Assembly (NCBI GenBank): GCA_902767845.1
Contig: CACXIV010000008.1
Coordinates: 1 to 50,366 of the forward strand
Direction of reading: 5' to 3'
DNA from: an uncultured Ruminococcus sp.
Lineage (GTDB): Bacteria; Bacillota; Clostridia; Oscillospirales; Acutalibacteraceae
Length of the DNA: 50,366 bases
The notes under the pieces: generated by a model
What the model saw: only the letters and a program-made list of their open reading frames with translations
What the model was told of the DNA's origin: nothing
The model's database searches: none
Shown: piece by piece, positions 8,332 through 15,323 of the stretch
How positions within the stretch are numbered: position 1 is the first letter of the stretch
Layout of the letters: every line of letters starts with the position of its first letter
Position numbers and translations under genes: made by a program

Positions 8332-8437
8332 AAAAGTTCCTCATTTCCGCCGGGTCTACCGGCTTTCAGTTCGCCTTTGTATCACGCCGTAATAATAATC
8401 AAAGGCGCGTCAAACGCGGTTTTTTACGGTTTGTTTG

Positions 8438-8457
8438 CGGTTAGGTTTTGCTAACCG
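8438..8457. promoter_or_regulatory. DtxR-type operator box in front of feoB
   Basis: CGGTTAG-GTTTTG-CTAACCG is a 7-bp perfect inverted repeat with a 6-base centre. It shares the GTTAG-N6-CTAAC core of the other boxes in this region and resembles IdeR/DtxR boxes. Confidence 0.75.
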
Positions 8458-8472
8458 ATCGATAAATAAAAA

Positions 8473-8568
8473 TGTCATTCCGAGCCTGTGGGGGGATACC
8501 CCTGAAAAATACAGCCGGTTCGACGCGGAGAAAGCTGCCTCCGCGCGTTCCTTTCGGTCGGGATGACA
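8473..8568. repeat. MITE- or REP-like element with terminal inverted repeats
   Basis: The element starts TGTCATTCCGAGCC and ends CGGTCGGGATGACA. The ends are inverted repeats with 11 of 14 positions matching. An inner stem CGCGGAG/CTCCGCG lies at 8524-8546. It is inserted between feoA and feoB and has no coding capacity. Such TGTCAT-ended palindromes are often multicopy, but only one copy is in this window. Confidence 0.55.
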
Positions 8569-8576
8569 GCGATCTT

Positions 8577-8798
8577 TTACTCGACCTCGACCATTTCGGC
8601 GTCAGCCTTGCGGATAGAGAGCTGATAGCCTCTTACGGTGACCTCCATGGGATCGCCCAGAGGAGCGACCTTCTGCACCTTGATCTCAACGCCCTTGGTG
8701 ATGCCCATATCCATGATGCGGCGCTTTACCGCGCCCTCGCCGCGGAGTTTTTTGACCTTGCAGGTGCCGCCGACGGCGACCTCTCTTAATGTACTCAT
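8577..8798 (-). CDS. feoA: FeoA domain protein (second copy)
   Basis: This 73-residue SH3-like FeoA protein has the family pattern: an N-terminal segment with LREVAVGGTCKV, a KRRIMDMGITKG helix-turn and a C-terminal beta strand with YQLSIRKADAEMVEV. FeoA is a small cytosolic partner thought to support FeoB GTPase or transport function. It lies 11 bases downstream of the other feoA and upstream of feoB, with GGAGG before its ATG. Two tandem feoA genes are common in Firmicutes feo operons. It is separated from feoB by a 245-base gap holding a repeat element and an operator box. Confidence 0.92.
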   Translation of the reverse strand: MSTLREVAVGGTCKVKKLRGEGAVKRRIMDMGITKGVEIKVQKVAPLGDPMEVTVRGYQLSIRKADAEMVEVE

Positions 8799-8809
8799 GT
8801 TTTACCTCC

Positions 8810-9019
8810 TCAAATAAATATCTTCTGCGCCATTTCCCGGCTAACGGCAATACGCGCGTTTTTGACATTGACGATCAGGTTGCCGCCCATTGAGCTGACA
8901 ACCGTTACAACGGTGCCCGGAACAAAGCCCAGGTTTTGCAGATGCGCCCGGACGTCACTGTTTCCGCCGATCCGTTTGATGATGTTTTCTTCGCCTGTAA
9001 CGGCAAGAGTAAGCGGCAT
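8810..9019 (-). CDS. feoA: FeoA domain protein (first copy)
   Basis: A 69-residue FeoA-type SH3-like protein, recognised by RAHLQNLGFVPGTVVTVVS and the closing segment NARIAVSREMAQKIFI. It is the first gene after the strong feo promoter at 9180-9208 and is preceded by AAAGGAGG. It differs clearly from the second feoA copy, so the pair is old rather than a fresh duplication. It probably interacts with the FeoB G domain. The leader of about 150 bases before it carries two further DtxR-type boxes. Confidence 0.92.
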   Translation of the reverse strand: MPLTLAVTGEENIIKRIGGNSDVRAHLQNLGFVPGTVVTVVSSMGGNLIVNVKNARIAVSREMAQKIFI

Positions 9020-9047
9020 AGCGATCCTCCTTTTTGTGCTTCATATA

Positions 9048-9063
9048 GTTATCTCAGGCTAAC
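9048..9063. promoter_or_regulatory. DtxR-type operator box in the feo leader
   Basis: GTTAT-CTCAGG-CTAAC has one mismatch from the GTTAG-N6-CTAAC consensus. It lies 29 bases before the first feoA start. Confidence 0.6.
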
Positions 9064-9115
9064 CATATACCCCGTTTCTGCGCGGATAATTCGTCGCGGG
9101 GCAGGGGAGCAGGCG

Positions 9116-9131
9116 GTTAGTTAAAGCTAAC
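9116..9131. promoter_or_regulatory. DtxR-type operator box in the feo leader
   Basis: GTTAG-TTAAAG-CTAAC is a perfect copy of the inverted repeat, about 45 bases downstream of the predicted transcription start. Confidence 0.7.
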
Positions 9132-9157
9132 TTTTGCATGGTGTAAAAGCCGACGCG

Positions 9158-9173
9158 GTTAGCCTCGGCTTAC
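9158..9173. promoter_or_regulatory. DtxR-type operator box at the feo transcription start
   Basis: GTTAG-CCTCGG-CTTAC has one mismatch. It covers the predicted +1 region just downstream of the -10 element at 9180-9185, a position suited to repression. Confidence 0.65.
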
Positions 9174-9179
9174 TTTTTT

Positions 9180-9208
9180 ATTATATCAACACTTTTATGT
9201 TTTGTCAA
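9180..9208 (-). promoter_or_regulatory. feo operon promoter
   Basis: On the minus strand TTGACA (9203-9208), 17 bases and TATAAT (9180-9185) form a consensus sigma-A promoter. No terminator is visible between the upstream ABC permease gene and this promoter, so read-through is also possible. Confidence 0.85.
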
Positions 9209-9226
9209 GACCTTATTTGCGCCGGG

Positions 9227-11617
9227 TTATTCCGCGCCTTTAAGCGCCTCGACCATATCTATCCTGCGGTTTTTGCGCGCGACCATCAGACTCACCAAAA
9301 GCGAAACGCCGAAGGTCAGCAGGATCGATATCCCGTAGGTCAGCGGTCCTGTCATCAGCTTCATCTCATATTCTCCGGCGAGCGATACGATCATCCATTG
9401 AAGCACGCCGATACCGGCAGGGAGTCCGATCGCCGCGCCGATAAAGGTCAGCCAGATGTTCTGAGATATCAAAAGCCTGCCTATCGCGCGGTTGCGGAAG
9501 CCGAGCACCTTTAGTGTGGCGAGCTCGCGCGAGCGCTCCAGATAGCTCATCGTGCCGAGGTTGTACAGCACTACGATACCGAGCAGGGCTGCCGCGATCA
9601 CGAGGATCACTACCATGCCGTCCATGATCTCCACAAAGCTGTTGAAGGTGTCCATAAGCTGCGCCTTGTCCTGCTTGCCCGAGATAAGGTCGCTGCTGCC
9701 GATCTCGCCGGATTCTTTGTCGGTGTAGACCGAGGAAACGGAGTAGTCTATCCCGAGCCTGTCGGCGAGCGCGTCGGACATGGTAACGCTTTCGGTCATG
9801 ACCGAGCGGTTGTAGCCGAGCACCTTCGCCTTGTAGGTGTCCTTTGAGCCGTAGGGCGAAAACTCTATTTCATCGCCGATATTCGCCCTGTCCTTCAGTC
9901 TGAGACAGAGATAAACGCCATCGTCGCCGAGGCTGATCCTGTTGTTGTCCTCGTCGATTACGTTGAGCAGGCTGTTGGGGTTGCTGATGATGTCGAGCGT
10001 TACGGTATCCCCGTCAAGGCTGATCCCCGTCAGGCTCTCCCAATCGCCGCCCAGCTCCTCGCAGAGCGCTTTGGATTCCTTAAGATCGGCGTTGTCGATC
10101 AGATTGATCTTTGTGGTGTAGTTTGAGATATCGTTATCGAGCAGTTCCAAAAAGCCGGACATTGTGTCGCGCATGCCAAGGCCGCCCACCATCAGCACCA
10201 TGCAGCCGACGATCCCGAACAGCGTCATAGCCGAACGGCTCTTGTGGCGGCTGAGGTCGCGGATGTTCCACTTTGTACCGAAGCGCAGCCTGTCCCAGAA
10301 GCGGAAGCGCTCAAAGAATATCTTTCGCATTTTTTTGGGAGTATACGGGCGCAGCGCGTCAGCGGCGCTGCCCTTGAGCTGCCTGCGTACCGAAAGGTAG
10401 CTTATGAGCGTGAGCAGTCCGATCGTCGCCGCCATAACGGGGTAACAGAAAAACGGTATCGCGGCGTCCCAGTCGGGCATGTCAAAGTAGGTGCCCATCA
10501 TGCCGCCCTCGCTCATTATCGCCTTGCAAACGCCCAGACCGAGCGCCATTCCCAGCGCCGTTCCGACTATGCCGATAAACAGGCCGTAGGAGGTGTAGTG
10601 GCGAAGTATCCTTCGGTTTTTGAAGCCCAGCGCCTTTAGCGTGCCGATCTGAGTTTTCTCCTTAGTCGCTACGCGGTGCATGGTCGTAACCATTGTAAGT
10701 ATCGCTATCGCGAGGAACAGCACCGGCAGCACCGAGCCCATCGTTTTGCCCTCGGTCGCCTCGCCGCTCGACTCCTTGCAGACGACGTGATCCTCCTTGG
10801 GAGTCACCATGATCGTCCTGCCGAGCGCGTCCCTGACCCTGTCCTCGAGCGTTTCCTTTTGCAGCCCGGAGATCAGGTTGATCTGAGCGAACGCCTTGTC
10901 GGTCGCCTCGGTGAGCATGTAGTCGGTGACGAACAGCTTTGCGATGCTGTCGTCAATAAATTCCTCTGGTACGTTCGACTTTTTAAGCTCGTCGGCAAAG
11001 TCGCTTTTGATCTTTTCCTCCAAGACGGAACGCAGCTTTTTGGGGGAGATATAGGCGTAGCCGTAGGTGTTGTAGTCGGGCATCATCTGGTTTTTGTCAG
11101 CGACGCAGATCATGTGCTCGCCCGATTTGATAAGACCGACTATCTCTCCGCCGATCTCAGTTCCCTGGAACTCAAGCGTCAGCGTATCGCCCGTCTTATA
11201 ACCGTTCGCGGCGGCGAATTTATCGCTGAGCCAAAAGCCGCTGCCGTTTTCGTCATATTCGGCGCCGTCCGTCACAACGAAGGTCGATACGTTGAAATCC
11301 TCGCTCACGTCCAGCGCGAGGCTCTTGTTCTTTTCGCCCTTTATATCAAGGTTGACGGATAAATAACGCGTCGCCGCGTCGACTCCCTCGATATCCGAGA
11401 TTTTTTTGATATCGTCCTTTGTAAAGCCCTTTTCGGAATACAGGCGGTAATCGGCGTATTTGGTCTGATCGAAGAATTTGCCGGTATCGACCTCGATCGT
11501 TTTCCACTCCATGTTGAAGCCGAGGAACATGCCCATTCCGAGCGTTATCATCAGGATCATCGAGATGAACTGCGCCTTGTAGCTCCACGCTGTCCTGAAT
11601 AATTTTCGTGTCAGCAT
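9227..11617 (-). CDS. MacB/FtsX-like ABC transporter permease
   Basis: The protein (796 residues from the ATG at 11617) has two FtsX-type permease units. The first has a membrane helix near 10-30, a large extracytoplasmic domain (about 35-255) and three helices (about 260-400). The second repeats this after about 440, with a smaller outer domain and a final helix triplet. The start TGATG shares one base with the ATPase stop; a GTG six bases upstream is a less likely start. Such permeases often transfer conformational work across the membrane rather than import solutes. Its place behind an HMA protein and before feo, under DtxR-type boxes, suggests a role in metal homeostasis. The substrate is unknown. 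Confidence 0.85.
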   Translation of the reverse strand: MLTRKLFRTAWSYKAQFISMILMITLGMGMFLGFNMEWKTIEVDTGKFFDQTKYADYRLYSEKGFTKDDIKKISDIEGVDAATRYLSVNLDIKGEKNKSLALDVSEDFNVSTFVVTDGAEYDENGSGFWLSDKFAAANGYKTGDTLTLEFQGTEIGGEIVGLIKSGEHMICVADKNQMMPDYNTYGYAYISPKKLRSVLEEKIKSDFADELKKSNVPEEFIDDSIAKLFVTDYMLTEATDKAFAQINLISGLQKETLEDRVRDALGRTIMVTPKEDHVVCKESSGEATEGKTMGSVLPVLFLAIAILTMVTTMHRVATKEKTQIGTLKALGFKNRRILRHYTSYGLFIGIVGTALGMALGLGVCKAIMSEGGMMGTYFDMPDWDAAIPFFCYPVMAATIGLLTLISYLSVRRQLKGSAADALRPYTPKKMRKIFFERFRFWDRLRFGTKWNIRDLSRHKSRSAMTLFGIVGCMVLMVGGLGMRDTMSGFLELLDNDISNYTTKINLIDNADLKESKALCEELGGDWESLTGISLDGDTVTLDIISNPNSLLNVIDEDNNRISLGDDGVYLCLRLKDRANIGDEIEFSPYGSKDTYKAKVLGYNRSVMTESVTMSDALADRLGIDYSVSSVYTDKESGEIGSSDLISGKQDKAQLMDTFNSFVEIMDGMVVILVIAAALLGIVVLYNLGTMSYLERSRELATLKVLGFRNRAIGRLLISQNIWLTFIGAAIGLPAGIGVLQWMIVSLAGEYEMKLMTGPLTYGISILLTFGVSLLVSLMVARKNRRIDMVEALKGAE

Positions 11618-12318
11618 CACCACTCCACCTCGTCTGCGCTCAGGGGCTCCTTCTGCTCGTATTTCTCGCGGATTTTGCCGTTCTTTACGCGGATGACAAC
11701 GTCCGCCATCTTAGCTATGCTCTGGTTATGCGTGACGATCACAATGGTCTTGCCGTAGTTTTTCGCCATGCCGAGCAGCAGCTTGAGCACCATAACTCCC
11801 GTTTCTGAATCGAGAGCGCCGGTCGGCTCGTCGCAGAGCAGGATCTTAGGATTTTTCGCAAGCGCTCTCGCTATCGACACGCGCTGCTGCTCGCCGCCCG
11901 AAAGCTCGGACGGAAAGTTGTGCAGGTGGTCGCTCAGTCCGACCTCGGCGATCATTTGCTTTGCGTCTGACGCGTCGGGAGCGATAGACGACACCAGCTC
12001 CACGTTCTCATATACGGTCAGCGTGGGGATTAGGTTGTAAAACTGGAATACAAATCCCACCGTCGCGGCGCGGTAGTCGGCGAGCTCGTTGTCGGAGAGC
12101 GTGCTGATGTCCCTGCCGTTCACGGTTATGGTGCCTTCGGTGGGGCTGTCAAGACCGCCCAGAAGGTTCAGCAGCGTGCTTTTGCCGGCGCCGGACGGTC
12201 CGAGGATAACCACGAATTTGCCCTCGTCAAGCGAGAAGCTCACGTTATCGAGCGCCTTTAGCTCGTGCTCTCCGCTCGTGTATACCCTTGTGACATTTTT
12301 AAATTGAACTATTGACAT
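11617..12318 (-). CDS. ABC transporter ATP-binding protein, LolD/MacB type
   Basis: The 233-residue ATPase shows Walker [10 protein letters not shown] (about 40-48), the Q-loop in [13 protein letters not shown], signature LSGGEQQR and Walker [13 protein letters not shown] with the following H-loop VTHN. These are the hallmarks of the FtsE/LolD/MacB branch. It hydrolyses ATP on the cytosolic side for the permease encoded next, with which it overlaps by one base. It starts two bases after the HMA gene stop. The three genes form one operon from the promoter at 12808-12836. Confidence 0.95.
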   Translation of the reverse strand: MSIVQFKNVTRVYTSGEHELKALDNVSFSLDEGKFVVILGPSGAGKSTLLNLLGGLDSPTEGTITVNGRDISTLSDNELADYRAATVGFVFQFYNLIPTLTVYENVELVSSIAPDASDAKQMIAEVGLSDHLHNFPSELSGGEQQRVSIARALAKNPKILLCDEPTGALDSETGVMVLKLLLGMAKNYGKTIVIVTHNQSIAKMADVVIRVKNGKIREKYEQKEPLSADEVEW

Positions 12319-12320
12319 AA

Positions 12321-12575
12321 TTACCTCCCAAACAGAGTAAAGCGTTTCTTTTCGTATGGCTCGGTTTTGATCTCCAAAACCCTGTAGCCTGTCTTTCCGA
12401 CAGCCTCGCGCAGGGCGTCGTCGCCGAGCGGCGAATCGCTGATGATCTGCGTTTCGCCCTTTTTGTGCGAGGAGCTGACCTTTTTTACTTTAAATGCCTG
12501 CCGTACAGTGTCGTTGATGTGGCTTTCGCACATGGAGCACATCATTCCGTCGATCTTTAATGTGGTTTTTATCAT
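12321..12575 (-). CDS. Heavy-metal-associated (HMA) domain protein
   Basis: The 84-residue cytosolic protein has an HMA fold: first strand KTTLKIDGM, metal loop MMCSMCE with a CxxC pair, helix HINDTVRQAF, and strands up to GYRVLEI. CxxC HMA proteins bind Cu(I), Zn(II) or similar soft metals and pass them to partners. It differs from CopZ in its long basic middle part (KVKKVSSSHKKG). It is the first gene of an operon with a MacB-like ABC transporter and sits behind a promoter carrying two DtxR-type boxes. I infer that it links intracellular metal status to the transporter. The metal is not determined. Confidence 0.88.
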   Translation of the reverse strand: MIKTTLKIDGMMCSMCESHINDTVRQAFKVKKVSSSHKKGETQIISDSPLGDDALREAVGKTGYRVLEIKTEPYEKKRFTLFGR

Positions 12576-12716
12576 GCCGTTCTCCTTTTATATAGCAGAA
12601 ACGCCCGCGGCAAAGCGGACGCTCATGCGTATTTATGGGGATGTAAAACTAATAAGCAAATCAGACAAACGCCGAGCCGCTGACGTTTTTTGCGGAGCTT
12701 TGCCGAACAAACTGTA

Positions 12717-12732
12717 GTTAGCAAATGCTAAC
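12717..12732. promoter_or_regulatory. DtxR-type operator box in the HMA-ABC leader
   Basis: GTTAG-CAAATG-CTAAC is a perfect inverted repeat with the standard 6-base centre, about 70 bases downstream of the predicted transcription start. Confidence 0.7.
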
Positions 12733-12780
12733 TTGTGTTCAAAAAACAAACACCCTCACGGGATGTCTCCGCCCTGTTCA

Positions 12781-12796
12781 GTTACCCTAAGCTAAC
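12781..12796. promoter_or_regulatory. DtxR-type operator box at the HMA-ABC promoter
   Basis: GTTAC-CCTAAG-CTAAC has one mismatch and lies just downstream of the -10 element, covering the start of the transcript. Confidence 0.7.
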
Positions 12797-12807
12797 CGAA
12801 CAAGTGT

Positions 12808-12836
12808 AATATATCATATATTTTTCGGTTTGTCAA
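12808..12836 (-). promoter_or_regulatory. Promoter of the HMA-ABC operon
   Basis: On the minus strand TTGACA (12831-12836), 17 bases and TATATT (12808-12813). The stretch 12576-12884 holds this promoter, two operator boxes and the regulator terminator. No gene is seen in it. Confidence 0.8.
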
Positions 12837-12847
12837 TAGGTATGGAT

Positions 12848-12880
12848 AAAAAAACGGCCGACAGGCAAAAACCCGTCGGC
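12848..12880 (-). terminator. Terminator of the DtxR-type regulator gene
   Basis: GCCGAC (12857-12862) pairs with GTCGGC (12875-12880), and a seven-base T-run follows on the minus strand. It starts 4 bases past the stop. Confidence 0.85.
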
Positions 12881-12884
12881 TCGC

Positions 12885-13253
12885 TTATTTGTAATCGTTA
12901 AGGTGCTTTTTCAGCGCCGCGAAAGTGGCTGAGCTTATGACGTGCTCGATCTTGCAGGCGTCGTTAACGGCGTTTTTTTCATCAACGCCGAGCCTCATGA
13001 ACAGCTCGCTCAAAACGGTGTGGCGCTCGTAGGTGCGCTCGGCGACCTCCAGCCCCGCCTCGGTCAGCGACAGACCGCCGTCCCTGCCGACCGTTATGTA
13101 TCCGCCCTCGCGCAAAATACCCATAGCGCGGCTCACGCTCGGCTTTGAGTAGCCCAGCTCCGCGCCGACGTCGATCGCGCGGACAAAGCCCTTTTGCTTG
13201 CTGAGAACATATATCGTTTCAAGATACATTTCGCCTGATTCCTTTAGTACCAA
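12885..13253 (-). CDS. DtxR/MntR-family metal-dependent transcriptional regulator
   Basis: This winged-helix repressor has 122 residues from a TTG start. GGAGG lies seven bases before that TTG, whereas the upstream GTG overlaps the GGAGG itself. It matches MntR/DtxR N-termini: ESGEMYLETIYVL, the helix-turn-helix LGYSKPSVSRAMG and wing GGYITVGRDGGLSLTEAG. A short dimerisation/metal domain follows with His, Glu and Cys candidates in ERHTVLSELF, DACKIEHVIS. It lacks the SH3-like third domain of DtxR, as MntR does. It should bind the GTTAG-N6-CTAAC boxes upstream of the HMA-ABC and feo units when loaded with Fe(II) or Mn(II). It is transcribed separately. Confidence 0.93.
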   Translation of the reverse strand: MVLKESGEMYLETIYVLSKQKGFVRAIDVGAELGYSKPSVSRAMGILREGGYITVGRDGGLSLTEAGLEVAERTYERHTVLSELFMRLGVDEKNAVNDACKIEHVISSATFAALKKHLNDYK

Positions 13254-13282
13254 AGCCGTCACCTCCGTTGTTTGACAAGGTA

Positions 13283-13311
13283 ATTATATCACAGTTCTTC
13301 GCGGTTGGCAA
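13283..13311 (-). promoter_or_regulatory. Promoter of the DtxR-type regulator
   Basis: On the minus strand TTGCCA (13306-13311), 17 bases, then an extended -10 TGTGATATAAT (TATAAT 13283-13288). No GTTAG-N6-CTAAC box is seen here, so the regulator does not look autoregulated through it. Confidence 0.7.
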
Positions 13312-13452
13312 GTTCGGCGCCGCGCTGAATTTGCGCTATCGCGCGCGAAAAGAACGGTTATTTTTGCTCTTTGTAAACAGTGCACAAATCGGTTGCGTGA
13401 ATTTTGTTGATTATTTTTTGCGGAACCGTCCCGAAACGGAGTCGCCGGTATC

Positions 13453-13489
13453 AAAAAACGGCAGCGCGCTCCGCGGAACGTCTGCCGTT
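13453..13489 (-). terminator. Terminator of the AGCS-phosphoesterase-radical SAM operon
   Basis: AACGGCAG (13457-13464) pairs with CTGCCGTT (13482-13489), with a T-run after it on the minus strand. It begins directly after the radical SAM stop codon. Confidence 0.85.
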
Positions 13490-13490
13490 G

Positions 13491-14477
13491 CTATTTGCGA
13501 AGATAGGGACAATCCGGGTCGGGCAGATCGTACCTGCCCGTTTTCGCGAATGTAACGCACTTTGCTCCGCCGCCGCAAAGCCGTGAATACTCGCAGCCTT
13601 CGCACGCCTTGGGCACGGGCGCGCTCCTGAGCTTTAATATTTCGGGATCGGAGCGGTAGATCCGCAGCAGGCTTGAATCGCGCACGCTTCCGCATTTTAC
13701 GGGCAGCCTGCGGCACGCCATGACCGTGCCGTCCGCGAGAACGGCGAGCAGCCTTTCGCCGGCGGTGCAGCGGTATATCGACTTTTTATCGCAGGGTATG
13801 AACTGCAGCGCCCTCGCGCACGAGACCATGCCCTTTTTGTTAAGCCGTGAGGCCTGACGGCTGAGCTTGGCGAAATCGTCCGCCGTAAGCGACAGGCGGC
13901 CGTCGTCCTCCCCGGCAGGTATGACCACGCGGTCGTACCAAAGCTTGTCCGCGCCGATGCCGCCGCAGAGCTTTGCCAGCTTTTTCAGCTCGCCGAGGTT
14001 TTCGCGCTGAGCGGTGAACGAGACCGTGGTAAAAATGCCCTGCGCGGCAAGCTCACGCAGCCCGTTTACGGCGAGGTCAAAGCTGCCTTCGCCGCGGATC
14101 CTGTCGTGACCCTTTTTTGTTCCGTCAAGGCTGACCTGAACATAATCGACTCCGCACGCTTTCAGCCTTTTTGCCTCGCGCCTGCCGATCAGCGTGCCGT
14201 TTGTGAGCACGGCTGTTGTCATGCCGCGGCTTCGGGCTTCACCGAGCAGCCAAAACAGATCGGGGTGAGTGAGCGGTTCTCCGCCGGTGACGTTCAGATA
14301 TCCCTTGAAATTGTATTCTTTCAGCAGCTCGGTATACTGATCAAGGATGATTTTCATTGATCCGCGGTCTTCAAAGGCGGAATAATCGTCCTGATAGCAG
14401 TGCGTACAGCGAAGGTTGCAGCGGTGGGTGATATGCCATTGTAACGTAAAATATCCGTTGTAATTTATTTCTTCCAT
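13491..14477 (-). CDS. Radical SAM/SPASM domain protein, substrate unknown
   Basis: The 328-residue enzyme has the radical SAM cluster motif CNLRCTHC (C20, C24, C27), the SAM-contacting GGEP near 64 and a TIM-barrel body. Its C-terminal SPASM-type region has cysteines in CTAGE, MACRR, CEGCEYSRLCGG and CPYL that could hold auxiliary Fe-S clusters. Such proteins modify ribosomal peptides, activate sulfatases or assemble cofactors by radical chemistry. No short Cys-rich precursor peptide gene is visible beside it, so the substrate is open. It is the last gene of a leftward operon after an AGCS symporter and a phosphoesterase (14-base gap). Confidence 0.88.
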   Translation of the reverse strand: MEEINYNGYFTLQWHITHRCNLRCTHCYQDDYSAFEDRGSMKIILDQYTELLKEYNFKGYLNVTGGEPLTHPDLFWLLGEARSRGMTTAVLTNGTLIGRREAKRLKACGVDYVQVSLDGTKKGHDRIRGEGSFDLAVNGLRELAAQGIFTTVSFTAQRENLGELKKLAKLCGGIGADKLWYDRVVIPAGEDDGRLSLTADDFAKLSRQASRLNKKGMVSCARALQFIPCDKKSIYRCTAGERLLAVLADGTVMACRRLPVKCGSVRDSSLLRIYRSDPEILKLRSAPVPKACEGCEYSRLCGGGAKCVTFAKTGRYDLPDPDCPYLRK

Positions 14478-14491
14478 ATTTTCGGAGAGTT

Positions 14492-15301
14492 TTAGTCAGG
14501 CAGCAGCCTGATGATGACCGCCTCGCGCGGATTGAAAAATCTCGGTATGGCGGTGGTGTTCGCGCAGCCTGCCGATACGACCAGCCGTCCGTCGAACAAG
14601 CCTCTGTCGTATTTCGGGAACAGTCCCGTTGATGAGGACAACAGCCCCTTGCCGAATATCCTGAACTGTCCGCCGTGATTGTGGCCGGAGAGTATCAGGT
14701 CGATATCTTTGTCTTTGAGCAGGCGTTCGTAGTATTCGGGATGGTGGCAGAGCATGATCTTAAAACCGTTTTCCCTTGACAGGCGTTCGGGCAGGTCTTC
14801 GTCGTACTCGGTCGACAGTCCGCCGATGATGAGCTCCTGTCCGTTTACGACCGTTTTTACATAGGAGTTGTCAAGCAGGGTAATGCCGTTGGCGGCAAAG
14901 AAATCCATATCCTCCCCGAGCAGCTCCTCCTCGTGATTGCCGAGGCTCAGAAACACCGGCGCGAGCCTTGCGGATCGGCGCAAAAACCGGTAGGAATTTT
15001 CCGGCAGGGGGGAGTTGTTGACCCTGAAAATGAATCTTATCGCGCGGTCGATATGGTACGCCGCGACAAAGCAGGCGGATTTTACCGGATTTTGCCTGCG
15101 GCGCGCTTCGAGGTATTTTCCGCTGTAGCGCTCGAACGAATCGCCCGCGACGGCGATCAAATCGGGCTCGGCTCCCTTGAGCAGAGCGAAAATGTCGTCC
15201 GCGTCACGCTCGTGAAGATCTGATATAAGCCCCACCGTGACGGGCTTTTTCAGCTTATTCGATTTTATCTCGTACTCCGCCGTGACAGATCTCGGTTTCA
15301 T
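14492..15301 (-). CDS. Metallophosphoesterase, YkuE-like
   Basis: The 269-residue calcineurin-type phosphoesterase shows the metal-binding blocks in order: SDLH (about 27-30), AGDSFE, GNHEEE, CHHPE and GHNHGGQFRIFG. These five blocks bind the two-metal centre. The GHNHGGQ form with the following G is typical of the YkuE/YaeI group, which acts on lipid or small phosphate esters at the membrane. No clear membrane helix or signal peptide is present here; a hydrophobic stretch near 78-95 may touch the membrane. It is the middle gene of an operon with the AGCS symporter (22-base gap) and the radical SAM gene. Its substrate is unknown. Confidence 0.9.
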   Translation of the reverse strand: MKPRSVTAEYEIKSNKLKKPVTVGLISDLHERDADDIFALLKGAEPDLIAVAGDSFERYSGKYLEARRRQNPVKSACFVAAYHIDRAIRFIFRVNNSPLPENSYRFLRRSARLAPVFLSLGNHEEELLGEDMDFFAANGITLLDNSYVKTVVNGQELIIGGLSTEYDEDLPERLSRENGFKIMLCHHPEYYERLLKDKDIDLILSGHNHGGQFRIFGKGLLSSSTGLFPKYDRGLFDGRLVVSAGCANTTAIPRFFNPREAVIIRLLPD

Positions 15302-15323
15302 AAAATCGCTCCGTTGCGCGGCT

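Noticed and set aside
9227-11617. Longer permease start at the GTG 11623
   Set aside because: The ATG at 11617 forms a TGATG overlap with the ATPase stop, a common coupling; both remain possible but the ATG is preferred.
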